A DNA stretch of 64,000 nt. Source: Trichinella spiralis (Eukaryota > Nematoda > Enoplea > Trichinellida > Trichinellidae). Of the stretch, positions 35,431 to 48,500 are shown piece by piece. The notes beneath the pieces were generated by a model. That model was not told where the DNA came from. It made no database searches and saw only the letters and a list, made by a program, of their open reading frames with translations. Each line of letters begins with the position of its first letter. The stretch's first letter is position 1. Where the stretch lies: positions 7,588,450 to 7,652,449 of the forward strand of contig CM012955.1 in assembly GCA_000181795.3 (NCBI GenBank). Direction: 5' to 3'. The position numbers and the translations under genes are program-made.

Positions 35431-38400
35431 TCAGCGTACTCGAGACTTCCTCGAACGAACCTTCAGTCCACCAATACCTGCAATGTGATATTTAAAAATG
35501 TTAATTTTGCACACACACACAACACAGTTGCGTGCGTATTTTTTGTATTCTGTTTCGAAATTTACCAAGATCAACAAATGGTGCAGATTCGAAACCGAAT
35601 GATTTTGCCACTGCTTGCAAATCCAACGTAGCTACATTGAAAATATCTTTCAGCTGATGTGAATCATACGCTCGAACGTAACCTTTGAAAGCTTCAATTG
35701 CCGATTTGAACAAGTAAACGTTAGATTTCAATAATTTTTCTAGCTGAATTAAAAAAAAAATATTTTATACTTCTTTTTATCTTTCTTAAATTCAACGTAC
35801 CTGCTTCTGCACGTTGGCCACTTTGTCCCATGAGCATTCGTATTCCAGTACGGGAATTTTAGCTTGTTTCAAATAATAGAGAAATTTCAATTCACTTGGT
35901 TGTAATATAAGCAGCGCATTTCCTTGGCCACCTTCACCTCGAGCCGTTCGTCCAACACGATGTATATAATCGGTCGGATCATCCGGCGGATCGTATTGAA
36001 CGATCCAATCAACTTTCGGAATATCCAACCCTCTGGCAGCCACGTCTGTGCACAGCAGCGTACCAGCCTGTGCTTTGATGAAGCTGAAAAATGTGCTCGT
36101 CCGTTTCTGTTGCTTCTGCTTACCCTATTCACAAAAAGAAAATAATCAGTAAAATGCAAAACAATCCAAAAAAATTGTACTCACGTGAATACTAGCAACA
36201 GGTACTTCAATGTAATTCAACAAATCGCTATGATATTTAACCGATGCGCAGGAAGAAAAGAATACCATCACTTTTTTCTTCTTGTTTTTTCGTAAAAATG
36301 TATATAATAATGAAAATCTGTTTTCTATAGGACAAACTGCATAGCCCTGAAAAAACACAGAAAACAACTTTGCTTTTGCAATTTATCACACACACACACA
36401 CATGTATATGTTATACATACATTCACGAGTAAAATTAATTTTACGAAAAATAAAATTATAAAAATGCATTATTAACCTGACGCAAACCTTCAACAGTTGC
36501 TTGTTCTACATTCGATGCTATGCCGACAAACAACGGCTCCTTTTTCAATGCTAATTTAGCAAGATCCTCAATCTTAGCTGTCTGCGTGGCCGAAAACAAC
36601 ATCGTCTGCCGTTGTTCTGAGAATAATATATTTAGGTAATATTGAAACAAAATAAAACAAATAAAAAACAATCATACTAGGCAACAGTCGGATAATCTGT
36701 TGCATTTCCAGTTCAAAACCAATTTCCAATATTCGATCCGCTTCGTCAATTATCAAACATTGTAAATTCTTGTACGTAAATTCTGTTGTATTCTAAGTAC
36801 AAAAAGCAAAAAGTATTTTTCAAAATCAAAAAAAAAACACCAAACCACTGACTCGTAAATGATCAAGCAGTCGACCAGGTGTGGCAACCAATATGCAAAT
36901 TCCAGTAGATAATTTTGCTGCTTCAATTTTACGATTCGCGCCACCAATCACTAAGCCATGAGTTATGGAATGATATTTCAGTAGTTCAATAAGAACGCCA
37001 TATGTTTGCATGCTCAATTCGCGAGTAGGACTAATCACGATGCAACCAGTTCCTTAAAATTAAATAGAAATTATAAATCTTACAAAAATATACAAGAACA
37101 GTAAAGTTATACCATTTCGAGGTAAAAATCTCAACTTATACAACAATTCTACAGCTGGAACCAAAAATGCAAGCGTTTTACCACTTCCAGTTTTCGCTGC
37201 ACCCATAACATCCCTGTATAAAAGATAAAAGAAATAACTGCTACAGATTCATAGTCGATTCATTGGTTTACCTTCCTTCGAGTAACGATGGTATTGTTTG
37301 AGCTTGAATTTCAGTCATTGTTTCAAATCCCATATCTCGGATCGCTTTCAGAGTTTGTTCCGAAACAATTCCAGCAAGAGAACTGAAACTCTTACCACTT
37401 AAAATAGATTGACAGAGCATCAAAGCTGCTATAAAAAACTGAAATTAAACCAACAGTTTCGGTAGAATATTATCAAAAACTGATGCATACATGTTGAACT
37501 GCTCGCTAAAATTTTCTCTTCATTATTCGTATCTACGTCGGAAGAACTTTTCACTTCCTTGATATCATCATCTACAACAGAACAATTTGTTTCATCAACG
37601 AGCTCTTCTTCATTTCCAATCTGTTGCTCAACTAAAAAACAAATACATCTTACAACTATCCCATTTTTAAACTACTGTAAAAAAGTAAATAAATAAACTT
37701 TTTCGTTTCTTCTTCTTATGCTTTTTCTTCGACTGATCTTCTTTTAAGGTGCCTATAACAATGGAAATTTGATAAATATATAATTTACATATAATTTTGA
37801 ATTGCATACTTTCGCACGAATTTGCTGCAATTTCAGACGTGGCTTTGTCAATTCTGCCCTTGTAATTTCCTTTTGCACTGTCATAATCTGCAAAAATGTA
37901 CAAATGTCATAATTTCAAAGCATCCTATGCAATTAATGAAAAACCTTTTCTCAAAATAATGTTCAATTTTCTGCAAAAATTAAAAATTGCACTCAATCTT
38001 TTTAAAGAATACGGCAATTTTCCAATAAATAAAAGTTAATAAAGAATTTCCAATTTCTAACCTCATATTCAAAATACTAACAACTCAGAATTCATGAAAC
38101 TTTTATAATAATGTAAAAATACCAAAAAGCATAGCAAATGGCAACATGAGAACACAATCATACCGTTCACATTCAATTGTTTTTCCGTTTTGCTTTGTGT
38201 TGTTGTTTCTTCGTATTCGAAATTTTCATTTGTCATTTCACCAGTACTTTTTGCTGCTTCTTGCTCTCCATGACTATCTAACAGAGAAAAATTATATTCA
38301 AAATACGAGCTATTTAATCAATGAACAAAATAAATACTTTTCCGATTGGATGTTTTCTTGTGTTTAGAATGCAGGCTTTCCACTATTTCACTATTATCAG

Positions 38401-39113
38401 ATTCCTCTGAATGCCTTACTAAATAAATAATAACTTTTTAAACAGAGCCAATTTATTTGTTAACGATTTCCATGTAAATCGCTTGCAATACTCGAATAAG
38501 AAATAATCAAATAATATGATAAAATATGGGCTTTTTGATTCATTTCATTCATTTTGCTTTGAAATTCATCAAAATACATTTTCAAATTACTGATCACCAG
38601 GCTAATTTGTATATCTTTAAATTTTAATATACGAAAAATAACATTCATGTGCATAAAAATGAAATGCGTGTTAGATTAATGCTAATTAATGTAATGAGAC
38701 AAGCTTCTTCAGTTTCATCTTATTGATCACTCTGATTACACTTTGAAATGTGATACGCTAACACTAGTAAAGCTGCAGGATGCACAACAAAAACTGCATT
38801 ATTTACATCAGAATTAATGAAAACATGATATATTGCTAAGATAAAATTTCACTCGCGCTCTAAAATTGACTTTATGCAAAAATAAAAAAATATTTTCACC
38901 TTTTGTTTTTAAAATAGATGAATTTTTTTGTGGTAAATTCTTCGTGGCAATGGTGTCCTTTCGTTTATCACTATCCATACTGGACTTGTCAACTAAACCG
39001 AATATTCATATTCTACCCAATTATTTTAATTAAAAAATGAAACTACCTTCATCATGCTGATGCCGAAGTACCTTCAGCTTCCGTTTCAATGCACGTTCTC
39101 GACAAAAGGACAT
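35431..39113 (-). CDS. DDX18: DEAD-box ATP-dependent RNA helicase DDX18 / Has1
   Basis: Nucleolar helicase for ribosome biogenesis. Minus exons: 39047-39113, 38900-38992, 38338-38418, 38164-38277, 37810-37887, 37699-37752, 37491-37631, 37272-37428, 37113-37213, 36853-37052, 36678-36792, 36477-36616, 36185-36346, 35801-36124, 35566-35743, 35431-35477; all phases join, 683 residues (human 670). The N-terminal 230 residues are charged, with a [10 protein letters not shown] stretch. Core motifs: Q motif [15 protein letters not shown], motif I AKTGSGKT (268-275), PTREL (304-308), [16 protein letters not shown] (378 on), SAT (409-411), [11 protein letters not shown] and HRVGRTAR (556 on). Then the Has1-type extension [14 protein letters not shown] and [12 protein letters not shown], and a basic tail [12 protein letters not shown]. 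Start [14 protein letters not shown] resembles the family N-terminus. Divergent from the P4-ATPase. Confidence 0.95.
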
Positions 39114-39981
39114 GGATGCTGCTAAAAATAAGTTCGAATTCAAATCCTACACCATAAATTGAAATGAAAAAAATTTTGTTATAAAAAATATAAAGATGCC
39201 TAACGCTGCAATTTTTTTCATATTTTCAGTGAATAAAAGCAAATTTAATAAGAAATTAAAAAAATATTATGTAAAAGTTTGGTAAAAACAAAAACAATAA
39301 CAATAGACCAAAAAAATACTGAACGTAAAAGATAATCAAGTATAAAGAAAACATTAAGAAATAATTGCAATGTAAATTTTGAACTGAAGCTTGAAATGTA
39401 CAAAATTAAGATTGTGCTTTAATTTATTGGATAAATTTATGTAAATTTACATATTTTTTAAATTGTCAATAATATTTGATAAAACTATCTACTTTGGTAA
39501 TAGAAAAATGGTGAATTCTAATATGGTCATTATTGAATCAAATTAATAAATTTGCTAATTTTTTGATTTTTTTAAACAGCAAAATAAGTAAAGTAATTTT
39601 ACGAATAGTAATTTTAATATTTTTGCTTTTTTATTCACTAAATGGTAAAATAACAGCTTCTTATTACTACCATCAACTTTTTTTGAATTATTTTCGAGCA
39701 TTTTAATGCTATTATTTTAAAGTGAATAATTTTAAAGTAAAAAAACTTTAAATTGCACTTTATATTTTAAATATTTTAAAGAACTTTTAATATAAAACCT
39801 GAAGTTCGTTTTTCTTACTGTTTTGTATTTCAAGCCAGCTTGCGCCTGTTTGGTCATTCTGTACTTTCTTTACACCTTGCTTGACGCTTGTTTGTTTGAA
39901 TGAGATATTGTTTGACTGTGTTAGCACATTTTGCGTATTTTGCGTACTATTGCTAACTTCATCGTCCAGCTGTGTTTGTTG
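39114..39981. promoter_or_regulatory. Divergent promoter region of DDX18 and the P4-ATPase
   Basis: The 868 bases between the two start codons must contain both promoters unless further 5' exons exist. It is very AT-rich and shows no clear elements. Its right end carries a minus-strand open stretch (about 39805-39965, text such as SNNISFKQTSVKQG) ending in a CAG/gtttta donor; it is not in phase with the DDX18 first exon, so its role is unclear. Confidence 0.4.
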
Positions 39982-42900
39982 ATGCCGAAAGTATATTACG
40001 AAGCAAACGTACCTGAAATTGAGCCTCTGATGGTTTGTAGTAGAAACGAAAGTATGCCGAATATTACTGTGGAACCAGCTGTTGAATTTCATCCAGCGAC
40101 AACATGGAATGAAGGCCAAGATGTGCAAATTGCCTCAGGGTATGGAAAATATAATTTATCGATAACAGTTTAGATGAAGAATACTTTGTGTATGTATGTT
40201 TTTACGTTAGATCACTGTGGAGAAGAATATTTGGCCATTCGAGCACCAGTTTTATGGGTAGAAAAATTCGCTTGCCGTGTAATCGTAAAGACAGTATTTT
40301 TCCTGCGAACAAAGTTCAGAATCAAAAGTACAACATTTTGACATTCATTCCACTGACTTTGTGTGAACAGTTTAAATCTTGTTTAAATATGTTCTTTCTT
40401 GCTATGGCGTTGTCTCAATTTATACCTGCCATACAAGTTGGTTTCATGTATGCTTATTGGGGCCCATTGGTATGCTAGAATTGCAGATTATAAATTACAA
40501 TCGCTCAGTTTTCTCTTGTGCTTTAGGCGTTCATGTTTTTCATTACACTGTGCCGTGAAGGATATGATGATTTGAAACGATTCAAACGAGACAGGGAACT
40601 GAATCAACTGAAATACCAAGTATTACGACCTGGTGGGAGAGAAGAAATGAAAAGCTCCGAATTAGTCGTAGGTGATGTAATTAATGTTCATAAGGTAATG
40701 TTATTGTTGTTGGAAAGTAAGATTTCTTTTTATTGAACAGGTCAAACGATATGAATTTCTGTTTTTTAGAATCAAAGGATTCCTGCGGATATGGTTCTAC
40801 TTCGAACGTCGGACAAAACTGGCACATGTTTCATTCGTACCGATCAACTCGATGGCGAGACAGATTGGAAATTAAGAATTGCATGCCCATTTACTCAGAA
40901 TATTGTAAATGAAATGGTTCGTTTTTTTGGAAAATTTTTATTTCTTTTCTGAGTTTTTAATTTTCATAAATTGTTATTGAAAAAAATAATTGTAATACTT
41001 ACTTATATTATTGTACTTAAATCGTGTTCTTTTGTAATATTAGACAGAATATTTATTTTTGTAATTTTCAGGATTTTTTTCGTAATGACATTACAGTTTA
41101 CGCAGCACCACCGAATAAAGATATTCACACATTTCATGGTTTAGTGGAAAAGGTGATAAAATTCATATTATAATATTTGTCGTAATTCTTTATTTTCATT
41201 TGATATTTTTTTTAATAGAAGAATAACCCTGAAAATGGTCCGTTTGTTTTAAATGTGGACAATGTGCTTTGGACCGATACAGTTTTGGCGACCGGTTCGA
41301 TTACAGGCGTTGTTGTATACACCGGCAAGGAAACTCAATCGTATTTGAAAGCATCTTCATCTTCAAGCAAGGTTCGTACCCTGTATATGCATTGATTTGC
41401 AAATAATCATTTGAAAACAATGTATTATTTAGTGAAATTATAACAATTGTTGTTGAATGTAAATGTTCAAAAAAAATATTTTAATGTTGCTTAAAAATTT
41501 GAGGTTTTTGTTTTGGTATATTTTCAATTTATTATTTTAGTCTAGTTCACTTGAACATGATATGAACATTATTACTATATTTTCGTTCTTGCTCATGTTT
41601 TTCATGGCGTTAATTGAACTCTTTTTAACGTTTAAAGTGGTAAGTATTAGCATTTGAGTTGAGATTATGTCGCATTCATTGATTATGTTTAGGAATTCTT
41701 ATCAGATACTATTGTGGGTTTTATTCGATTGTTACTTCTCTTTTCATATGTAATTCCGTTCAGGTAAAAAACAGAGAAACTTTTTAAATGAATAGAATTT
41801 TTAATTGAAAAAAGATTGCTTTTAGTTTGCGCATCAATTTGGATCTTGCAAAAATATTCTACGCTTATTCAGTGTCAGCAGACAAATCGAATCCAGGCCT
41901 TTTGGTTCGGAATAGTGCTGTTACTGAAGATTTGGGTCGCGTTTCTTATATGCTGTGCGACAAGACTGGTACTTTGACACAGAATTGCATGGTATATTAT
42001 TGTATTATTTTTCCATTTGATAAAATTAATCATTTTTGAATTTAGATGTTTAAGAAATTGAGTTTCGGCACGATATCCTACTCAGGGAATGCATTGTCAG
42101 AGGTGATCGCTTGTTTGTTGGTTGTTGGATAATTTAATTTTTCTTTTTTCCATTTCAGCTTTCGGAACTGTTAGCAATTGCCTACCGTCCGACATCTTTG
42201 CCAGAGGATGATGAGCATCGGAAACATGCGCAGACAGTTCGAGAGGTAGATTTCGCTTTCTTCTCTTTGTATATAAATTTTATAATTTTTTCTTCTGCTT
42301 GAGGCTTTGGAAGCGATAGTTATATGCAACAATGTCACACCAACGGACACCAGTATAGGAAGTGATGATTTTGACGATATGGCATTGAAAACAGCAATTC
42401 CAATGATTACTGACGAAGATTATTACCAAGCTTCATCGCCGGACGAGGTGAATTGTAATTTTAATTAATACATTTGTGGAAATGGAATAGGTTGAAATTT
42501 AGACAGCGTTGGTGCATTGGGCTCGAAAGTTGAATGTGATACTGAATCACCGTGATATTCACCAAATACAACTTATCGATCCTTTTGAAAATGAAAGAAA
42601 TTTTAAAATTTTGCAAGTTTTCCCATTCACCTCGGAACGCAAACGTATGAGCATTATTGTCCAGGTAAATTTGCATTGGAATTATATGGAGGGGAAGGGA
42701 GAAAAGAAATTGCAATTTTATTTGAAAATTGTTTTGATTTTTATCAATTTTTGCTGTTTTTGTTTCAGGATGAACTGACGAAAGAAATTTGCCTGTACAG
42801 CAAAGGTGCGGATATAGTGATCCAACGTATGGTTGAGCAAAACGACTGGCTCGAAGAAGAGGTTCAACGCGGAAATATATATGTATATATTTTTGCTTTT

Positions 42901-44974
42901 TAAAAAAAAAGAATTTCAGTGCTCGAATTTGTCACGCGAAGGTTTGAGAACATTGGCTGTTGCAAGAAGAGTACTATCTCAACAAGTGTACAACGAATTT
43001 GCTGTAAATTTGAAAATTGTTAATTTTTAATCATGATCCATGTTGATCGCATTCGACAATTTAGGAAGCGTACAAGAAAGCTCAGTTTCTTCTTACGAAT
43101 CGAAACAGTGCCATCGAAGCAGCACTTGCCAAAGTCGAACGGGATATGAAATTGTTGTGCGTAACTGGTGTAGAAGATTTGCTGCAAAAGGACGTCACTG
43201 TCACTTTGGAATTGCTTAAAAGTGCCGGAATAAAAGTGAGATATTGTTGTTATTTTCTGCTTGGTTTAGTTTTAATTCGATTGTTTGTTTTATATGCAGA
43301 TTTGGATGTTGACTGGTGACAAATTGGAGACGGCAATGTGTGTTGCCAAATTGTCAGGTTTGGTAAATCGAAATCATCGGATTGTAAAACTTTCCCCGAT
43401 GATGAAGATGGAAGAAGTTAAGGCAGAGTTTGATACTTCCAACAACTGCTCGAACAAGGTGTTGGTCATTTCCGGTGAGATGGCAAAAGTGAGACCAATT
43501 AGTGTTGTTGTTTTGTTTGTTTATTGCGGTGTTACGGTATTTTATTGCAGATCTGTTTGGAACGATATCTGAAGCAATTTTTCGGATATTGCGAAAATGT
43601 TTCATCAGTGATCTGTTTTCGTTGTTCACCTGCACAGGTTTATTATTTGTTTGTTTGTTTGTTTGCTTTTGATCTATCTATATACACATGTGTGTGTTGG
43701 TATGTGTGTATGCCACATTAATTGTTTCAGAAAGCTGCGATGGTACGGATGATCAAGGGGGTGAATAAAAGCAGAGTAGTCGCTGCTGTCGGCGACGGAG
43801 GCAACGATGTTGCCATGATCACGGCATCCAATGCTGGCATTGGCATTGTTGGAAAGGTTTTTCAAATTATTGTTCACAGATGATCTTCGTTTTTTTTCTC
43901 TATAATATGCTTGTTGTTGCCCATTTTTAGGAAGGTTGTCATGCATCGATGGCAGCTGATTTTTCGATTAATTCATTTTCTCAACTATCTCCATTGTTGT
44001 TCACTCATGGTCGCTATTCTTACTTACGGTCCAGTAAACTTATTCAATTGATCATGCATCGGGGCTTAATTGTTTCGGCGATGCAGTTCATATACTCTTA
44101 CTTGTACGAATCCGTCTCGAAACCCATTTTTTCTGGCATGCTCATGCTTTTGTAAGTGGTTATTTTTTTCATATTAAAAAAAATTGTTTCTTTTGTTAAT
44201 TTTCAACATTTCACAAATATTCAGGTATACTACTCTGTATACAATGATGCCAGTATTTTCGTTTGTTTTGAGTAAAGACATGAAATCGGGAGTTTTGTTG
44301 CTTTATCCCGAATTGTACAAAGAATTTAAAAGCGTAATCATAATATATTTATTTATTTATTTTTGAATGTGTACAAATTTATATTGTTCATAATGTGCAC
44401 TTTCTTCAGGTTCGCCCTGTCAATTGGAAGTCATTTATATGGTGGGTTGTGATGAGCGGTTTTCAAGGTAAGCTTGTGTATACGGTTGAACTGTTGTTGT
44501 TGTTGTTTGTTAATTTGTTTGTTTGTTTGTTTGTTTGTTTTTTAGCCGCTGCAATCGTGTATTCTATGGGTCGTTTTGATTGTGATGAAACAGAATTGGA
44601 AACTACTGCTTTTTCTGCTCTGATTTGCAACCAACTACTGATGGTTTTTTTGTTCATCGACACGTGGAATTGGTTTATCTTCTTCTGTACAGTTCTTTCG
44701 TTTATTATCTATTTGTTGACATTGTTCTTCGTCGATGCATTGTTCAGTGAGTCTATTATGATTATTATTTGTTGGTTATTAATGTTATAAAAAAATTTTT
44801 TTTTCTATTATAATATTTTTATTGTGACTCTTTTTTCAAGATGTATCGTACGTGTACACATATTCATTTTGGTGGAAAGCGGCAGCATTGACGGCCTGTA
44901 GTTTTGGTCCTACTTTATTCGTGTATTATCTGAAAAGCAAATGTTTTCCATCAAAAAGTTCAAAATTGCGTTGA
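39982..44974 (+). CDS. ATP9: P4-type ATPase (phospholipid flippase), ATP9 / Neo1 / TAT-5 class
   Basis: Lipid flippase of endosomes, Golgi and plasma membrane; C. elegans TAT-5 keeps PE asymmetry and limits vesicle shedding. Exons: 39982-40139, 40211-40469, 40527-40694, 40770-40916, 41072-41152, 41219-41371, 41541-41639, 41693-41763, 41826-41991, 42046-42102, 42159-42245, 42304-42447, 42503-42664, 42769-42861, 42920-43003, 43065-43235, 43300-43488, 43551-43637, 43731-43856, 43931-44151, 44225-44333, 44410-44467, 44546-44746, 44841-44974. All phases join: 1074 residues (human ATP9A 1047). Motifs: [14 protein letters not shown], actuator DQLDGET (220-226), [10 protein letters not shown] with phosphorylated Asp424, SSPDE, YSKGAD, GDGGND (813-818), and about ten hydrophobic segments. 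ATP9 class is shown by [11 protein letters not shown] and the single-chain N-terminus. Start 39982 is a choice; an in-frame ATG exists at 39931. Confidence 0.95.
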
Positions 44975-45089
44975 TGGCATTTTCTCTGTTTTTTTTACCT
45001 TCTTATTGAGTAACACTTTTACATTGTTGTTTTCTTCTTCTCTTATTATTAATTTTTTCATTTTTGCTTAATATAATATAATATAAAAA

Positions 45090-45095
45090 AATAAA
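45090..45095 (+). terminator. Candidate polyadenylation signal of the P4-ATPase
   Basis: AATAAA about 116 bases after the stop codon at 44974. Confidence 0.45.
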
Positions 45096-45406
45096 TTATT
45101 TTTTAACACCACTGGAATGCATTGACAATATTAATGCAGATAATTTTTTTGTTGTTCTTATTGTTGTTTTTGTTGAGATCAAGCTTTACGTAAAGCAAAG
45201 TACGCTTTACTCTCTGTACTAATGATGATTGCTTTGTTTGTTTTATGCAATTAATTCGTTGTTGTTGTGCTTGTTTACAAAGTTTTGCGGTTTCGTCGCA
45301 TTTCGAATTTGGAATATTAGAAATTGGTCAACTTCACAATAGGCAGAAATGAATATTCGTTTGTTTGTTTGTTTGTTTGTTTGTTGATTTTATTATTCTT
45401 TTGTAG

Positions 45407-45534
45407 ATTTGCAATTTATTCAATGAATGCAAGCAGTGTTCGATCATTGGCTGTTCGAGTAATAAAAATATTTGCGGCGTGTTTAATTCAAATTGGCCAA
45501 TTATTTTTATGGAATTTTATTGAAAGACTGCTTG
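45407..45534 (+). CDS. Exon-like hydrophobic segment of unknown origin
   Basis: After a TTTTGTAG acceptor an open stretch encodes RSLAVRVIKIFAACLIQIGQ and LFLWNFIERLLG, ending at a gttcgt sequence. The text is amphipathic to hydrophobic and could be a membrane segment. It lies 430 bases past the P4-ATPase stop, so it is not its C-terminus. No partner exon joins cleanly (a block at 46179-46256 after TTCTTCAG is out of phase). It may be chance. Confidence 0.15.
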
Positions 45535-48500
45535 GTTCGTTTATTTTTTTTCTCTTTTTATTTATTCTTTTTTTTCTGTTGTAAACTTGGGTAGATTTTG
45601 AAATTTTTCTCCTTCTATGATCGAATCATCAATTAATAAGTTATATTATTCATTTTTTAAATTTTGATTTAAAATTTGTTCAAACATTCGTTTATTTTGT
45701 TAAATTGTAAAGTTTTAATTATCAATTGAAAGTGGAAAGAATAATTTTGCAAAAATGTACCGTAGCGAACAGCACACGACTACTGGAATAGGGGAAAACA
45801 TTGCTGTGTTTATGCTAATCGATGGGCTGATAAAATTAACGTAATTGTTGTTGACACTTGTCAAGTAGAAATACTGCGCAGCATTTGTTGGATAAAAAGC
45901 GACTTGTATTATTATTATCATTATTTGTTGCAACGGTTTGGCTGGTCGTTGCTTTTATTGCGCTTTGGACTTTCATCGGTATTAATTAGCCGAACAAGAT
46001 ACACCCTGCCAATTGCTCACTGGTGGAGCACTTTTGAAAATTAATCATTCAATCAAATCAGCCAGTGGAGAAAGAAGAATTTTTTTTTCGCTACTCGACA
46101 TTTTCTTGCGCCTTACTTCAGCTTTTCCTTGCACGAGATATTAATAAGCTCGATTTGAATTTGGCTTTTGTTCTTCAGATGGTGGTTTGGTTGTGCATGT
46201 TGGATGTTGGATTTGGGTATTGGAAGAATAGATTGGGATTGGATGTGAAAGTTTGATTCAAATCGATTCTGACTGATACAGTTAAATTTTTATATTAAAT
46301 TGTACAAAATCTGACCTGGAGTGGAAAGATTTTTTGGAAATTAATATCATATCAGTCAAAAACAAGTGAATTGATACACTTTGGAAAAAGATGTTGATTC
46401 TTCTTTGTTTTTTGTGAAGAAAAGTTCAATGGAAAAGTGAAATTATATTATTAGTTGAACAAATTTGAAATTCTCGGCTTGATTCATGCGTTACATGGAG
46501 ACAACTGATCATAGCTGATGATTTTTGGTTAATATTTTCAACTTATTATTATTATTGTTGTTGTTATTCATGAAAATATGAAAAAATTTATACCAGTTAA
46601 TAACTGATAATTTGACTAACGATTAATTTGATATTCACATGAACATGATGACATGATTGATTTTTTGAACAGTTATAGTCAAGTGCAAAATTGTATTGGA
46701 TAAAAAATTATAATAAGTTACTAAATTGTAAAGCAACTTTTCAAGGAAAAAAAAATACATACATATATTTATTTATTTATTAGTTTTACATGTGCAAGTT
46801 GGACCAATTCAATGTAGTAGTAGGGTGTGCAGAGAATGGGTTTTGTTGGTATTATTATTATTATTATTGGTAGATTTAATTGCGGCAAAAATATTTCGAG
46901 GTCACTTTTACTGATCTATTAAATCTTCAGGATTTCAACTGTCTGCACCATATGTCAGGAACTGGTTGTTGAACGAGCTTTTCTGTTACTTTCAATATTG
47001 CTGATTTATTGCTTCAAGTTGCTTGGATGCGAAATGATGTTCAAGGATAATGCCGAAGGCGTTTTGTCACAGCCGGCATTGTCCGTGGGCTTGGAAATGT
47101 AGTTGATTTGCCACTAAAATCATTTTTAGCCCATTTCAAGGACACATTAGCAGGATCGTAAAGCTGGAAATTTTCACTCAAACTTGTAATCACGAAATAA
47201 TAAAAGTGAATTACGCGTTAGGTGCGTTCTCTTTTTTATTTCTTCCGAAATAATTTCACTACTGCACATGTATATATATATATGTATGTAATACAGGATA
47301 AATGTTGGTTGTGCAGTATGTGTGTGAAGTAGCGATATTTAAATTTTTATTTTCCACCAGTGTTGCTTGTTGTCGAAATAATAAACATGAGAATGTTCTT
47401 TTTACGTATGTTTAAAATTGCGTGGTTGTTGTGATCAGCATCCGCATTTCGTCAGAAATCATGTATCAAGTGGGAACATTTTATCTCAACTGAATGAGAT
47501 GATGATCATTTTCAAATTTTCCCCACTCAGCAGTGGGCAATTTTTTTTTTCGATCCAACGCTTCTTCGCCTGATACTATTACTACTACTTTTAGTAAGTG
47601 ATACTCTCCAGCGATTCGGCGATGCATATTTAATTTCCTTTTTGTTTGTTTCAAAAATATACATGCGAGTGATTAATTCTTTGACAGAGGTAGGTAGTTA
47701 TTTATTTATTTTTTTGTTTCTTCCCAAAAAATATACCGAAAATTTTTCGTGCATTGTGACACATTGAAGCATGTGGAGAGAGAGAGAGAGAGTTATTATT
47801 TAGCATTGTTAAAAAGTCGACTTGTACAAAGGCTGGAAGAAAAGTGATCACCATTGTCTGGGGAAATTGTCCCTCTTTCACTGAGTTATTGGTTTTTATG
47901 GAAAAAGTTTTATAATTGCACCACTCACTTTAGCAGGTTGCCGTTGTCATGTGGGACTGTTTTGACGTTGCATTTTGATGAACAATCAAACATTTCACAT
48001 TGTCATTGTTCTTTAAATTGAAATTTTAAAATATTTTTCATCTTATAAATTATTATTCTGTTCGTGTATGTTTTACTGTATACATTCAAGCTGATCAAAG
48101 CTACAGAGCCACTTTTCACCACACAGTACAGTAGGACAGGTTTTTCCACTGTAATTAATTAAATGATGCTTTGCTTTTCAACTAGCTGCAATTGATAATA
48201 GATGAGTTTCATGTTTATTGAAGAGAGACTGTTTTGTGGGGAAAATTTTCAATCAATTGTTGATTTATTATCAAGGATCGTTTCTCGTTTAAATTCTATT
48301 TTTGTTTTCCACACGACAAGCTTTCATTTTGTTTTTTCACTAAACAAACAAACATCGAATCTGTTTGCATGAATAATTGAATGATAAATTTAAATTTATC
48401 TCATTTCTTATGGCCAATGAAACCGCATCATTATTATCAATCTGAATAGATCAGATTGCAGAGTATTTCATACCCGTGGATTGAAGTGCAGCAAGTTTCT

